From Candidatus Woesearchaeota archaeon (lineage in GTDB: Archaea; Nanobdellota; Nanobdellia; SCGC-AAA011-G17; JACPNG01): 34,056 nucleotides of DNA. The notes under the pieces are model-generated. The model had not been told where the DNA came from. It searched no databases and saw only the letters and a list, made by a program, of their open reading frames with translations. Both the position numbers and the translations under genes were made by a program. The DNA lies in the NCBI GenBank assembly GCA_016203135.1, contig JACQNI010000089.1:1-34056 (forward strand), read 5' to 3'. Shown piece after piece: positions 14,420 through 23,457 of this stretch (its first letter is position 1; each line of letters starts with the position of its first letter).

Positions 14420-15969
14420 TTTTCTGCAACAGCAAGTTCTTGCCCGCTTCCTGCTTCAATGCCAATACTTTCCTTGCCTTTATGTTTTATACTCTTAACT
14501 TCAACCCCATAATCTAAGTCTTCAGAATAAAAGTTTTGTGTAGCAATTAAAGTTCTTAAGCTTCTATACAATCTTGGTACATCAGAAAATCTTCTTATTG
14601 TTTTTAATGTCTGCCAGTAAAATCTAGGCCTAAAATAAAACTCATTATACATTTTTGCCAATATACCTTCAACATATTCCTTATTGGTATTATCCTCCAT
14701 TTCCATCAAAACCCCATGAGTCATATCCCAGTCGCTCCACTTCTTTGCTTTTAACTTTCCTTGTAATTTTGCCTCTTCATATAAAGGAGTTCCTGGAAAG
14801 GGCAATGCAATTGAAGTCTGCATGACATCTGGATTTATTTCCTTTACAAAATCAAGATTTGCTTGTATCGATTCCTTTGAGTCAGACCAGAATCCAAACA
14901 TGAAACCACATAAGCATAATATTCTATATTTCTGAACCATTTTAACTCCTTGCCTTATCTGGTCTAATGTTAAATTCTTTCTTATTGCTTTTAAAACCTC
15001 TGGAGTGCTAGCTTCAACCCCAAATCTCAACATCTTGCATCCGGTTTTTCTCATCCATTTCAACATCTCTTCCCCAAGTTCTGCATTTCTTGTTAAATTG
15101 TCAAACCTGGCATTTGCTGTCCATATTAACTTTATATCATTTCTATGTAATGCCTTGCAAAACTCAATCACTCTTTCAGGTCTTATTGTAAAAGTTGGAT
15201 CATCAATATTTATTTCTTTAATGCCATAAACCTCAATCAATTCCTTTAATTCAGCAATTACATTTGGTATAGACCTCATTCTCCATACCTTTCCTTCCAT
15301 AACATTATTAGAAATGCAAAACGTGCAAGCTTGAGGACATCCCCTTGTTGTTTGTATTGTTGTAAATGGCCTTACATTATACCATGCCTCTCCATAATCT
15401 TTTATTGGTATTATATCTCTAGCAGGAAAAGGTAATCTATCTAAATCCTTTTCCCATCTTCCAGGCCCATTGTCAAATACTTCTCCTTTAGATCTATAAG
15501 CAATCCCTAATACATTAGTTAAGTCATCCTTGTTTTCTAGAATTCCAGGTATCCAAGGGTCAAATTCTCCTTTGACAACAACATCTATTGCATCACACTC
15601 TTGCAGCGATTGAACTGGCAATGCTGATACATGCTGTCCTGCAGCTATCAAAAATAAATTTGGTAATTTTTCTTTAACCCTCCTCATGAATTCAAAATCT
15701 GCTAAAATAGAAGGGGTTGTTGTTTCAAGCAGCATAGCATCAGGATTTATCTCTTCAATTTTTTTTAGTGTTTCATTTAGATCTATTTCCTGAATAACTG
15801 AGTCAATCCAATAAACCTCATGATCATTTTGCCTTAGATTAGAGGCAGCATATGATAAAAACAATGGGTATTGCAAGAATTTGTCAGCCCTATGTTTTAT
15901 TATTCTATTTTGTGATCTAGTTCCATATCCCTTTCCAGGCCAAGGCGGATTTATAAGTAAGACTTTCAT
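14416..15969 (-). CDS. B12-binding-domain radical SAM protein (1 of 3)
   Basis: The 517-residue protein has an N-terminal cobalamin-binding-like Rossmann domain (about 1-140, with MKVLLINPPWPG at the start and AAGQHVSALP in the middle) and a radical SAM barrel with CxxxCxxC at C211, C215 and C218 (TTRGCPQACTFC). ETTTPS and GEFDPW are typical of the B12-radical SAM (BchE/P-methylase-like) class. The classical DxHxxG B12 ligand motif is not obvious, so cobalamin use is uncertain. The C-terminal 120 residues contain an aromatic-rich region common to this class. Family members methylate or rearrange unactivated carbons or phosphinates; lipid and glycan tailoring are common. A Shine-Dalgarno-like AGGGATC and a TATA-like TTTTAAAT lie upstream. 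The substrate is not inferable. Confidence 0.85.
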   Translation of the reverse strand: MKVLLINPPWPGKGYGTRSQNRIIKHRADKFLQYPLFLSYAASNLRQNDHEVYWIDSVIQEIDLNETLKKIEEINPDAMLLETTTPSILADFEFMRRVKEKLPNLFLIAAGQHVSALPVQSLQECDAIDVVVKGEFDPWIPGILENKDDLTNVLGIAYRSKGEVFDNGPGRWEKDLDRLPFPARDIIPIKDYGEAWYNVRPFTTIQTTRGCPQACTFCISNNVMEGKVWRMRSIPNVIAELKELIEVYGIKEINIDDPTFTIRPERVIEFCKALHRNDIKLIWTANARFDNLTRNAELGEEMLKWMRKTGCKMLRFGVEASTPEVLKAIRKNLTLDQIRQGVKMVQKYRILCLCGFMFGFWSDSKESIQANLDFVKEINPDVMQTSIALPFPGTPLYEEAKLQGKLKAKKWSDWDMTHGVLMEMEDNTNKEYVEGILAKMYNEFYFRPRFYWQTLKTIRRFSDVPRLYRSLRTLIATQNFYSEDLDYGVEVKSIKHKGKESIGIEAGSGQELAVAEN

Positions 15970-16026
15970 AAAGATCCCTTTTTGCAGTTGATATTGTTAT
16001 TCTGCTATTTAAAAGTTTTACTATGG

Positions 16027-16051
16027 TGAATTAATATATCCATTTAATTCA
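16027..16051. promoter_or_regulatory. 8-bp inverted repeat in a divergent intergenic region
   Basis: TGAATTAA (16027-16034) and its complement TTAATTCA (16044-16051) are separated by 9 nt. They lie in the 153-nt gap between the divergent radical SAM and ROK kinase genes, upstream of both TATA-like boxes (16007-16014 on minus, 16093-16101 on plus). An activator or operator site is possible; in AT-rich DNA an 8-bp repeat can also be chance. Confidence 0.3.
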
Positions 16052-16092
16052 TCAAGTAGTCTATGGCTTAACTTATGAAATTTAAAAGAAAA

Positions 16093-16101
16093 TTATTTAA
16101 G
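16093..16101 (+). promoter_or_regulatory. TATA-like box of the ROK kinase gene
   Basis: TTATTTAAG lies 22-30 nt before the ATG at 16123 with no Shine-Dalgarno between them, consistent with a leaderless archaeal transcript. Confidence 0.5.
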
Positions 16102-16122
16102 TATATGGTATAAATCTCTAAA

Positions 16123-16995
16123 ATGTCCATTGAATGCTATGACATTGGGGGTACTTGGATTAGAGGGGCTATTTTTAATGAAAACAGAAAAATTGTTAAA
16201 AAAATAAAAAAGGAAGTAGTAAAAGACTTCTGCTCACAAATAAAACAAATTCACAAAGATCTATCTTCAAAATCATCATCAAAAATTTCTATTGCAGTTC
16301 CAGGTCCAGTTTCAAATGGCTTATTGACAAAGGCACCACCATTAGGTATAGACTATCCAATTGATTTAAAGAAAGAACTAAAAGATCTTGGCAAAGAAAT
16401 TTATATTGAAAATGATTTAAATGCAGCAGTTGAAGCTGAATTAAATTTCGGAACAGGAAAATATTGTAATAATTTCTACCTGCTAACAATAAGCACCGGT
16501 ATTGGTGTTGGATTAGTTCTTAATAAAAATATAATACAAGGAACATCAGGTGAATTTGGTCACAATGTACTTGAAAGGAGAAATGAATTTCTATTTAAAT
16601 GTGGCTGTGGAAATTATGGTTGTTGGGTTTCGTTATGTGGCGGGAATGGTATAAAAAATCTTGAAAATAAATTAATTGGCAAAAATTTAAGTCCTGCAGA
16701 AGTTTTCGAAAGAGCAAAATCAGGGGATAAAAAAGCAAAGGATTTAGTTAAAAGAGTCAGGGATTACAATGCACAAGGTCTCGGCATCATGATAAATGCA
16801 ATAGAGGTTGATAAAATAATTATCATGGGATCAATCGGTTTAGAGCAATTCTCTCAAATAATTCCAAAATATTCTCAAATAAGAAATTATACAATAAACA
16901 AAATACCAAAAATAGAAAGGACTTCTTTAGGAGATGATATCTGCCTGATAGGGAGTTATCTCATTGCAAAAGATGGAAGAAATAAAGATTTGTAA
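16123..16995 (+). CDS. ROK family sugar kinase
   Basis: The 290-residue protein begins with the ATP phosphate-binding motif DIGGTWIRGAIF (7-18). It has the likely catalytic Asp D98 in ENDLNAAVEAE, a second phosphate motif LLTISTGIGVGLV (120-132), the ROK sugar-contact GEFGH (143-147), and the zinc cluster H147 plus CGCGNYGC (C160, C162, C167). The length is usual for the family. ROK kinases phosphorylate hexoses or N-acetylhexosamines (glucokinase, fructokinase, GlcNAc or ManNAc kinase), and the sequence alone does not set the sugar. In this cluster it could supply sugar phosphates for nucleotide-sugar synthesis. It is transcribed from its own leaderless promoter. Confidence 0.9.
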   Translation: MSIECYDIGGTWIRGAIFNENRKIVKKIKKEVVKDFCSQIKQIHKDLSSKSSSKISIAVPGPVSNGLLTKAPPLGIDYPIDLKKELKDLGKEIYIENDLNAAVEAELNFGTGKYCNNFYLLTISTGIGVGLVLNKNIIQGTSGEFGHNVLERRNEFLFKCGCGNYGCWVSLCGGNGIKNLENKLIGKNLSPAEVFERAKSGDKKAKDLVKRVRDYNAQGLGIMINAIEVDKIIIMGSIGLEQFSQIIPKYSQIRNYTINKIPKIERTSLGDDICLIGSYLIAKDGRNKDL

Positions 16996-17041
16996 CAAAC
17001 TCAGCCTAAAATTCTGCTGTTTAAATATATTTTGATAAAGA

Positions 17042-17050
17042 TTTATAAAT
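17042..17050 (+). promoter_or_regulatory. TATA-like box of the GT2 gene
   Basis: TTTATAAAT lies 23-31 nt before the ATG at 17073, with no ribosome binding site, as for leaderless archaeal genes. Confidence 0.55.
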
Positions 17051-17072
17051 ATATTACCTATAAGAAATCAAA

Positions 17073-17957
17073 ATGAAGGTCATAATTACCATCCCAGCAT
17101 ATAATGAAGAGTCTACCATAGTTAAAGTAATTGATGAAATTAAAGAAGCTATGGAAAAAACAAGATATGACTATCAAATACTAGTCCTTGATGATGGCAG
17201 TTCAGATAAAACTGCATATCTGTCAAAAAAAGCTGGTGCAGTAGTTTACTCAAATAAAAGAAATATTGGATTGGCAGCAACTTTCAGAGAAGAAATAAAA
17301 CAATGTCTAGCCCTAAAAGCAGATATAATTGTTCATACAGATGCAGATGGTCAATATGTAGCTTCCTCAATACCAAGATTGATAGAAAAAATTGAACAAG
17401 GTTTTGATTTAGTTCTTGGAAGCAGGTTTCTTGGAAGGATTGAGCACATGCCATTGATGAAAAGGTTAGGCAATTACGCATTTGCTATAGTATTAAGCCA
17501 GTTGACAAGAACAAGATTAACAGATACAACAACTGGCTTCAGAGCTTTTACAAAAAACCTTGCTGAAAATATCCAGTATATTAATACATTTACCTATACA
17601 CAAGAGCAAATAATAAAGGCTGCAAAACAAAATTTCAAGATTGCAGAGATACCAATTACAACAAGAAGAACTAGAGAGAGCAAACTATTCAAAAATTCAT
17701 TTGAATATGCATTAAAAGCATGGATAAATATCCTAAGAATTTACCGGGATTACGAGCCATTAAAATTCTTTGGATTGTTTGGATTGTTTTTTATTTTTCT
17801 GGGTTTGATAATAGGTTTTTGGTTGTTATATTTGTTTTTTACAACTGGCAAAGTCGGCCATATACCTTCGCAAATACTTTCATTGATGTTGATGGTTATC
17901 GGAGTCCAGATAAGCTTATTTGGTTTCCTTGCAGATATGAATAGAAAATCTAGCTAG
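17073..17957 (+). CDS. GT2 glycosyltransferase, dolichyl-phosphate hexose synthase-like
   Basis: The 294-residue protein starts with the GT2 signature MKVIITIPAYNEESTI, has the nucleotide-binding VLDDGSSDKT (D40, D41) and the metal-binding DAD (90-92) in VHTDADGQY, and the acceptor region TTGFRAF. Two hydrophobic helices near the C-terminus (about 230-250 and 263-285) anchor it in the membrane. This layout fits DPM1/AglJ-like enzymes that transfer a sugar from a nucleotide sugar to dolichyl or undecaprenyl phosphate. A polyprenyl-phosphate sugar of this type would feed the later lumen-side or extracellular transferases. Sugar identity is not visible. Confidence 0.9.
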   Translation: MKVIITIPAYNEESTIVKVIDEIKEAMEKTRYDYQILVLDDGSSDKTAYLSKKAGAVVYSNKRNIGLAATFREEIKQCLALKADIIVHTDADGQYVASSIPRLIEKIEQGFDLVLGSRFLGRIEHMPLMKRLGNYAFAIVLSQLTRTRLTDTTTGFRAFTKNLAENIQYINTFTYTQEQIIKAAKQNFKIAEIPITTRRTRESKLFKNSFEYALKAWINILRIYRDYEPLKFFGLFGLFFIFLGLIIGFWLLYLFFTTGKVGHIPSQILSLMLMVIGVQISLFGFLADMNRKSS

Positions 17958-17996
17958 ATTAGTTTTATTTCTTTAAAGTAGATACAAACAAAAGAT

Positions 17997-18005
17997 TTTT
18001 AAATA
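17997..18005 (+). promoter_or_regulatory. TATA-like box of an unrecognised gene
   Basis: TTTTAAATA ends 19 nt before the ATG at 18025, in a 67-nt spacer with no ribosome binding site. It suggests that the gene has its own promoter. Confidence 0.5.
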
Positions 18006-18024
18006 ATTCGGTTTACATATTTAA

Positions 18025-19026
18025 ATGACAATTGAACCTGTTAAAGAATTAGAAGAAATTTTGCAACACTTATATAATTTTGAACGGGAGCATGGAAAAG
18101 AATTATTTATTGATAAATTTATTCAAGATAATCCAGATCAAGAAACTTCTGCAAAAGTTATTTTATTGGATCATAATCGCTTGTTAAACTTCAAAAGGTA
18201 TGAAGCAAGTTATTCTTTATTAGATATGATAAGATTCGATCTCGTGCCTGAAGAATACGGAAATTACCATGTGCTGTTAAATGCTGGAGATTTTTTAAGG
18301 GAATTCTTGCCAACTTATAAGCAGCAATCATTATCCCTAGCACAAGGAATTGAAGATATTTCGAAAATTCGAAAAAAGATTCCAGAACAAGTTATTAGAT
18401 CTTATCTGGATTTTGTAATTGATTTAACATATAATGATAGGCAGGATTATCTGAATTTCATTGAAAACACTTTCCGTGCCAATCAAAGTACAGATGACAT
18501 TGCTCATTTTCAAATAAAATTTACGTTAAGAAGAGGGATGCCGGTCTTTAAAGAAAATATGCTATTCCTTCAGTCATATGAGAGTATTAAGAAAATAAGA
18601 GATAGATATAAAGATGTCCTTACAGAACACCTAAAGTCTCCCCAAGAAAGAGTTAGAGAAAGATCTTACAGAAAGGTTATGACAGAATTTGCATTAGATA
18701 TAACTTCTAAAGGATTTAAAATTCTTAATGAACATTGCAGCTCTAAAGGATATGAAGATAAAGATAAGCTAGCTTTGCAAGCAATTCATTTTATTGTTTT
18801 TGGTTTTGAATTAGGAGAGCAATCATATACAGTAAATGAGATGTTAGATCAAATCGTTAGTAATCCGGCTTATGGAAGAGAATTATTAAAACTAAGTGAA
18901 TCTACTGGAAAGCAAGAAATGAAGGATATACTTTTTACAATGGCCTTTGATCGCGGTTACGCAACAAAAATGCAGGGCATTTATGAGAATGAAATTAAGC
19001 CATTAATAAAACCCCTTCTACATTAA
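18025..19026 (+). CDS. Unrecognised, probably all-helical protein of 333 residues
   Basis: I do not recognise a family. The protein is soluble (no signal peptide or membrane helix) and appears mostly helical, with many amphipathic stretches rich in Glu, Lys, Leu and Tyr, such as LAQGIEDISKIRKKIPEQVIRSYL in the middle. This is the composition of a helical-repeat or armadillo/TPR-like scaffold, but I see no clear repeat period. It has its own leaderless promoter and is followed after only 7 nt by the stop of the convergent radical SAM gene. Codon use looks native. A regulator or scaffold is possible; no function is claimed. Confidence 0.6.
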   Translation: MTIEPVKELEEILQHLYNFEREHGKELFIDKFIQDNPDQETSAKVILLDHNRLLNFKRYEASYSLLDMIRFDLVPEEYGNYHVLLNAGDFLREFLPTYKQQSLSLAQGIEDISKIRKKIPEQVIRSYLDFVIDLTYNDRQDYLNFIENTFRANQSTDDIAHFQIKFTLRRGMPVFKENMLFLQSYESIKKIRDRYKDVLTEHLKSPQERVRERSYRKVMTEFALDITSKGFKILNEHCSSKGYEDKDKLALQAIHFIVFGFELGEQSYTVNEMLDQIVSNPAYGRELLKLSESTGKQEMKDILFTMAFDRGYATKMQGIYENEIKPLIKPLLH

Positions 19027-19033
19027 TTTAGTG

Positions 19034-20122
19034 TCAAGACAAATTATAAGCAGGGACCATTTCTTGTGGCTTATATCTGGTTCCTTGAATTAATTTTAAC
19101 CAATTTTTCTGGTCAAACGTTAGGTTCGTATTATGGAAACAAGAATGGGTGCAATGACATTTTTTCTCGTCAATGGATTTTCTTAATTCTTTTGCCTTAT
19201 CAGAATTCCATATTTCTTGGAATGTATTTTGTCTTATGTTTCCTACCTTGCTTAACAACTCGCAGAAATATAAGTCTCCATTGCTGTCTAAAACAGAATG
19301 AACTATCCCGGCATAGCAAGGGGTTGTCCTCTTCTGTGTTTCTATAGTATCTAAATAAAAATCAAATAGCATTTTTTTTGCATTGTTTGCTATAGTTGAC
19401 TTGATGTTTCTTCCATAAAAATTATACTTATCCCATACAGAAAAGATAAAAGGCCTTATTTTTATTAACTCCTCCATTGTCGGAGCTACATAATTTTTGT
19501 CATAAGGATCTCCTCTTACAATCTCAAAATTATGATGATCTAAGTTTGGCATTCTTTTCCAAACATCCTTATGCAGGTCTTCTATTAAATGAATATTAAA
19601 TTTTGTAATAACTGTGTTGACTTTGATAAATAAATAAGGAAATTCTTCTTTTAGGTCAGATAATAAATTATAGGCATCAAAAACCTTTTCATAGCATTCA
19701 AGCTTTCTCATTTCATCATGATATTCTTTTGTTCCATCAAGGGAAAGGTTTATACTTAAGCTTTCTACAGACCCCTTTTCAAGCATTGCCTTTGTTTTCT
19801 TGTAAATTGACTGTACAAAAAATCCATTTGTTGGTATGGTTATGTTTGAAACTTGATTGTTTGTTTTAAATATTTCATATACCTTGTCTATATCCTGCCT
19901 TATAAATGGTTCTCCCCCAGTCAAAGAAAGCCAAACAACCCTTCCAAGTTGTTTAGAAAACTTTTCTATTTCTTCTGTAGATAAATCCTTGAAAGTTGGG
20001 TTGTTTATCCCATAAAAACAATGAGCGCATCTTGCATTGCACCTGTTTGTTACATACAAAATTAGATAGATTGGAGTAGATAAATTGTTCTTAATTAAAG
20101 AATAATAAACCTTGTCTAACAT
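19034..20122 (-). CDS. Radical SAM protein with SPASM-like C-terminus
   Basis: The 362-residue protein has CxxxCxxC near its N-terminus: C28, C32 and C35 in VTNRCNARCAHCFYG, followed by the glycine-rich SLTGGEPF. A C-terminal cluster of Cys residues (CYAGIVHSV..., CELL, KCHCTHSC) is SPASM-like and would bind auxiliary Fe-S clusters. SPASM enzymes often modify peptides (anSME, PqqE-like) but some act on other molecules. A Shine-Dalgarno GAGGG lies just before the ATG. The context is glycan genes, without an obvious precursor peptide gene nearby. Function beyond radical SAM chemistry is unknown. Confidence 0.85.
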   Translation of the reverse strand: MLDKVYYSLIKNNLSTPIYLILYVTNRCNARCAHCFYGINNPTFKDLSTEEIEKFSKQLGRVVWLSLTGGEPFIRQDIDKVYEIFKTNNQVSNITIPTNGFFVQSIYKKTKAMLEKGSVESLSINLSLDGTKEYHDEMRKLECYEKVFDAYNLLSDLKEEFPYLFIKVNTVITKFNIHLIEDLHKDVWKRMPNLDHHNFEIVRGDPYDKNYVAPTMEELIKIRPFIFSVWDKYNFYGRNIKSTIANNAKKMLFDFYLDTIETQKRTTPCYAGIVHSVLDSNGDLYFCELLSKVGNIRQNTFQEIWNSDKAKELRKSIDEKKCHCTHSCFHNTNLTFDQKNWLKLIQGTRYKPQEMVPAYNLS

Positions 20123-20168
20123 TTTACCCTCTAACTTTTATATCTTTTATATCCCTATTTAAGGTTTG

Positions 20169-21227
20169 CTAAACCTTGGTTTTCTTTAATTCATCTATTC
20201 TTTTAACAATGCCTTTTGCTATTTTATTCCAAGACATATTTTCCCTTACGTATTTATATCCAAGCTTTTCCCTTCCATCAGATTTTAATGCCTTAAAGCA
20301 TGCTTGAAGAGCTTCATTCAAGTCTTTTGAATTGAACTGATAGGTATACTTCTTAAATTTTTTCAGGTCTCCAAAAGAATTGCAGACAACTGGCTTCTCC
20401 ATGGCCAAGTATTCCCTGATTTTCATCGAAGCCCTATACTTATTTGCCTCAATTTCTGGATAATGCACTATACAAATATCAGCTTTAGAAATAAACTCAG
20501 CTGTTTTTTCTGGTAAAACATATCCAGTGAATTCTATATTTTTAATATCTAATTTTCCAGCTAACTTCTTGTATTTTTCTAGCTTTATTCCCCCGCCAAC
20601 CACAATAAATTTTATCTTTTCCTTTTTAGATAATTCAGAAAATATCAAAAGTATATAGTCTAAATCGCTAGTTCTTGATAAATGCCCAGTATAAACTATT
20701 GTTTTATAATCTGATTTTTTCTTTTTGTATTTATTCTTGTCAAAAATATCAAATCTTACTCCTTGCTCTATTCTATAAATTTTTTCTTTTGGTATTTTTA
20801 ATTTTTCTGTTAATCTTTTATATAACTCATCATTATGCACAGTTATCAAGTCAAAATATTTTATAAAAGGATCTTGGAGCTTTGATATTATCCAAGAAAA
20901 CCTTGAAAATCCAGAATCAAGATCATCTATGTCTATTATTTTTATAGCATTCCTTTTCAACAATGCTGGAATCATTGCATTGGGAAAAGTCTTCAAGCAA
21001 ATAACAACATCATATTTTTTAAAAAAAGATTTAAACAAATAATAAGGTAGAGAAAAAATATAATATGCTTCAAAAGGCAATCTTCTAAATGGCTTAATAA
21101 AATCAACTTGATTTCCTAATTCTTTTAAAGATTTTTCATAATAAGTTCCCCTTAAATAGGCCCCTGTTCCCTTTGCTAAAGAACATATCATTAATATTTT
21201 ATGCTTAGGAGAAAGAGATTGAACCAT
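20169..21227 (-). CDS. GT4-type glycosyltransferase
   Basis: The frame allows an ATG at 21245 (358 residues), 21227 (used here, MVQSLSPKHKILMICS) or 21188 (MICSLAKGTGAYLRG). The first two overlap the end of the upstream gene. The protein has the two-Rossmann GT-B layout: an N-terminal acceptor domain, a linker, and a C-terminal nucleotide-sugar domain with TIVYTGHLSRTSDLDY and FIVVGGG. The late segment YPEIEANKYRASMKIREYLAMEKPVV is in the place of the E-x7-E donor motif. GT4 enzymes are cytosolic or membrane-associated and retaining. Sugar specificity cannot be read. The overlap with the LMW-phosphatase-like gene suggests an operon. Confidence 0.85.
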   Translation of the reverse strand: MVQSLSPKHKILMICSLAKGTGAYLRGTYYEKSLKELGNQVDFIKPFRRLPFEAYYIFSLPYYLFKSFFKKYDVVICLKTFPNAMIPALLKRNAIKIIDIDDLDSGFSRFSWIISKLQDPFIKYFDLITVHNDELYKRLTEKLKIPKEKIYRIEQGVRFDIFDKNKYKKKKSDYKTIVYTGHLSRTSDLDYILLIFSELSKKEKIKFIVVGGGIKLEKYKKLAGKLDIKNIEFTGYVLPEKTAEFISKADICIVHYPEIEANKYRASMKIREYLAMEKPVVCNSFGDLKKFKKYTYQFNSKDLNEALQACFKALKSDGREKLGYKYVRENMSWNKIAKGIVKRIDELKKTKV

Positions 21228-21915
21228 TTTTATACTCTTCAACAAACCTATCGATGGATTTTTCTGCAGCTTCTTTGATTAGTCTAAATGCTTTCATATG
21301 TTCTTCTTTATGTGGCGATCCAAAATATGCTCCAGAAAGTGGATCGGTTTCAGCATAATCCGAAAGCACTTTTATTCTTGGAAAAAGATTATGGTTATTA
21401 TAGAGCCCCCTAACTTTTTCAGCATTAGTTGTATCCATTGGGAGGATAAGTCCAACATTAGGATTTATCTCAGTTTGTTTATTTGATTTTCCTTTATATT
21501 CTAATCTAAAACTTTTTAAAAATCCATTTCTATGTTCTGTCTCTTCTCTTAAAAAATGATCTCTTGTTTTTACAGCTAAGGTGTTTGTTCTGTTTCTAAA
21601 ATTCTCATCTGTTTCATATCTATTTGAAGCATTTTCTTGAAAGATCTCTTCCACCAATTCTAATTCATCAAAAGAATATAACCCAGGAATTACAATATTA
21701 TATTTATCCCCTTTTTCAACAAAAATCTTAGCAAATTCAAAAGAGGTGATTGGTTCTATAAAAGCATTGGAATTAGTTCCACTTGAAGAAATTATAATAA
21801 TATCTGATAAATGACTATAAAACTGTTTTAAATTATTCCTAGCTACAGTTTCAGCTAATGGAGATCTACCATTGTTACCAGTATCAACATATTCTATGCC
21901 TATTTTATCTACCAT
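21205..21915 (-). CDS. Low-molecular-weight protein tyrosine phosphatase-like protein with catalytic Cys replaced by Asp
   Basis: The 236-residue protein resembles an LMW-PTP. The P-loop position reads VDTGNNGRSPLAE (10-22), where active enzymes have V-C-x-G-N-x-C-R-S-P. The nucleophile Cys is Asp (D11, codon GAT), while R17, S18 and P19 are kept. VGLILPMDTTNAEKVRGLY (154-172) matches the central LMW-PTP pattern, and the acid loop DP is D191-P192 (ETDPLSGAYFG). A tail KAFRLIKEAAEKSIDRFV matches the last helix. An insert of about 60 residues (80-140) is unusual. Without the Cys it cannot form the phosphocysteine, so it may be a pseudo-phosphatase, a binding protein or a changed enzyme. Its end overlaps the downstream GT4 gene. 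Confidence 0.65.
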   Translation of the reverse strand: MVDKIGIEYVDTGNNGRSPLAETVARNNLKQFYSHLSDIIIISSSGTNSNAFIEPITSFEFAKIFVEKGDKYNIVIPGLYSFDELELVEEIFQENASNRYETDENFRNRTNTLAVKTRDHFLREETEHRNGFLKSFRLEYKGKSNKQTEINPNVGLILPMDTTNAEKVRGLYNNHNLFPRIKVLSDYAETDPLSGAYFGSPHKEEHMKAFRLIKEAAEKSIDRFVEEYKNGSISFS

Positions 21916-21993
21916 TTTATAGATAATAAGGTAAAAAATAAAAAGGTTTCTATGAAATTTTTGTCTTTACGCTAACCTATTAGCAATACAGAA

Positions 21994-23424
21994 TCAAGAA
22001 AGATTTAAATTGCTTTTTAATTTCCTAAAGGATTTCCATAAGCCTGTGCCTATTTTTGTTACAGGCTGTCTAAGCGGCTCTATTCTCCAGAAGCCATATC
22101 CAATAGCCCCCAAAACCGACCCAAACTCTTTTTTAATTATTTTTTTCATCAAAAGATTTTCGCCCATTTTCAAGGCCTTTTTCTTTTCTTCTATTGTAAA
22201 TCCTGGATATTCAAACAAAGGCTCGTCTCCCATTATTGTTGTTTGGCTTAAAAATTCATTTGGTTGCATTAAATAATTTCCTTTATCAATGATCATCTGG
22301 TGTAATTCTGTTCCTGGATAGGACAAGGCATTATAGAATCTTACCTCCTCAAAGTTATATTTTTGTACTAACTTATAATTCCTCATGAATTTTTCAAATG
22401 TATCCCCTGGCAAGCCAACAATTATTGTTATTCCAAATGGTATTCCAGCCTTCTCAGAATCTTCTATGGCCCTAAAAACCATATTGGATGTTATTCCCTT
22501 TTTCATAGTTCTCAAAACTTCATCGTCAAAATGTTCAACAGATAAAACAAAGTATATGCATCCTGCTTCCTTCATCTTCATTAATAAATCATAATTTACT
22601 TTATCTACTCTTATTCCGTTTCTCAAATCCCATTTTATTTTAATGCCCCTTCTTATTATCTCATCACATAGTTCAATGAATTTGTTTGTATCCTGAGCAA
22701 CATTGTCGTCAACAAAAGGAAAGTAATTATATCCTTTTTCATACCAGTATTCCATCTCATCAACAACATTCTTTGCACTCCTATGCCTTAATTTTTTGCC
22801 AGCAAATTTAGGAATCTCGCAAAAAATACAGCTATGAGGACACCCTCTAGAAGAGACTATTGGAATCTTTTTATCAGTATACCTGTCTAAAGGAAATAGA
22901 TCAAATTTTGGAAAAGGCAAGTCATCAAGATTTTCATTAAACTCCCTCGGCATGTTTACAACAATATCATTTCCATTCCTCCAGACCAATCCCTTTATGT
23001 CCTTTAAATTTTTTCCAGAAAGTAATTCAGCTAAGGTCAACTCTCCCTCGCCATAAACAGCAAAATCTACTTTTGACTCTTCTAAAGCCTGTTTTAGAAA
23101 TAAACTTGCATGGGGGCCTCCAATTACTATAGGTATCTTGGGATATTTCTCCTTCATTCTATCTATAAACTTGTAAATCTGCTTATAGCCAAAGCTCATA
23201 AAAGAAACACATATATAATCTGGATTAAAGTTTTTTATCTTCTCATGCATTTCATATTCAGTTTCTACCCTTAAATCGGCTGCCTCTACATTATGTCCTT
23301 CCCTCAATATCATTGAAGCAAGAAATGCCAGTCCAGTAGGGGGAGAAGTAGCTGCACTTAAAGTTCCTAAAGTAGTATCTCCAAAAACATTCGGTAAAAT
23401 AAAAAATACATTTAGTTTTTTCAT
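21994..23424 (-). CDS. B12-binding-domain radical SAM protein (2 of 3)
   Basis: The 476-residue protein has an N-terminal B12-binding-like domain (VFFILPNVFGDTT at the start, PIVIGGPHASLF near 98-109, YGEGELTL near 124-131) and a radical SAM motif with C195, C199 and C202 in SSRGCPHSCIFCEI. GPHAS and YGEGE are common in this class. The C-terminal third carries the barrel's end and a helical tail. It differs clearly from the other two members here in length and details, so the three are not recent duplicates. A TATA-like CCATATAAAAG (about 23440-23450) and short downstream leader precede the ATG. Substrate unknown. Confidence 0.85.
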   Translation of the reverse strand: MKKLNVFFILPNVFGDTTLGTLSAATSPPTGLAFLASMILREGHNVEAADLRVETEYEMHEKIKNFNPDYICVSFMSFGYKQIYKFIDRMKEKYPKIPIVIGGPHASLFLKQALEESKVDFAVYGEGELTLAELLSGKNLKDIKGLVWRNGNDIVVNMPREFNENLDDLPFPKFDLFPLDRYTDKKIPIVSSRGCPHSCIFCEIPKFAGKKLRHRSAKNVVDEMEYWYEKGYNYFPFVDDNVAQDTNKFIELCDEIIRRGIKIKWDLRNGIRVDKVNYDLLMKMKEAGCIYFVLSVEHFDDEVLRTMKKGITSNMVFRAIEDSEKAGIPFGITIIVGLPGDTFEKFMRNYKLVQKYNFEEVRFYNALSYPGTELHQMIIDKGNYLMQPNEFLSQTTIMGDEPLFEYPGFTIEEKKKALKMGENLLMKKIIKKEFGSVLGAIGYGFWRIEPLRQPVTKIGTGLWKSFRKLKSNLNLS

Positions 23425-23457
23425 GTTTTAAATATCCCCTTTTATATGGTTTAAAAG

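Noticed and set aside
17720-17944. Separate small gene in another frame within the GT2 gene
   Set aside because: It lies wholly inside a well-supported GT2 in a different frame, with no promoter or motif.
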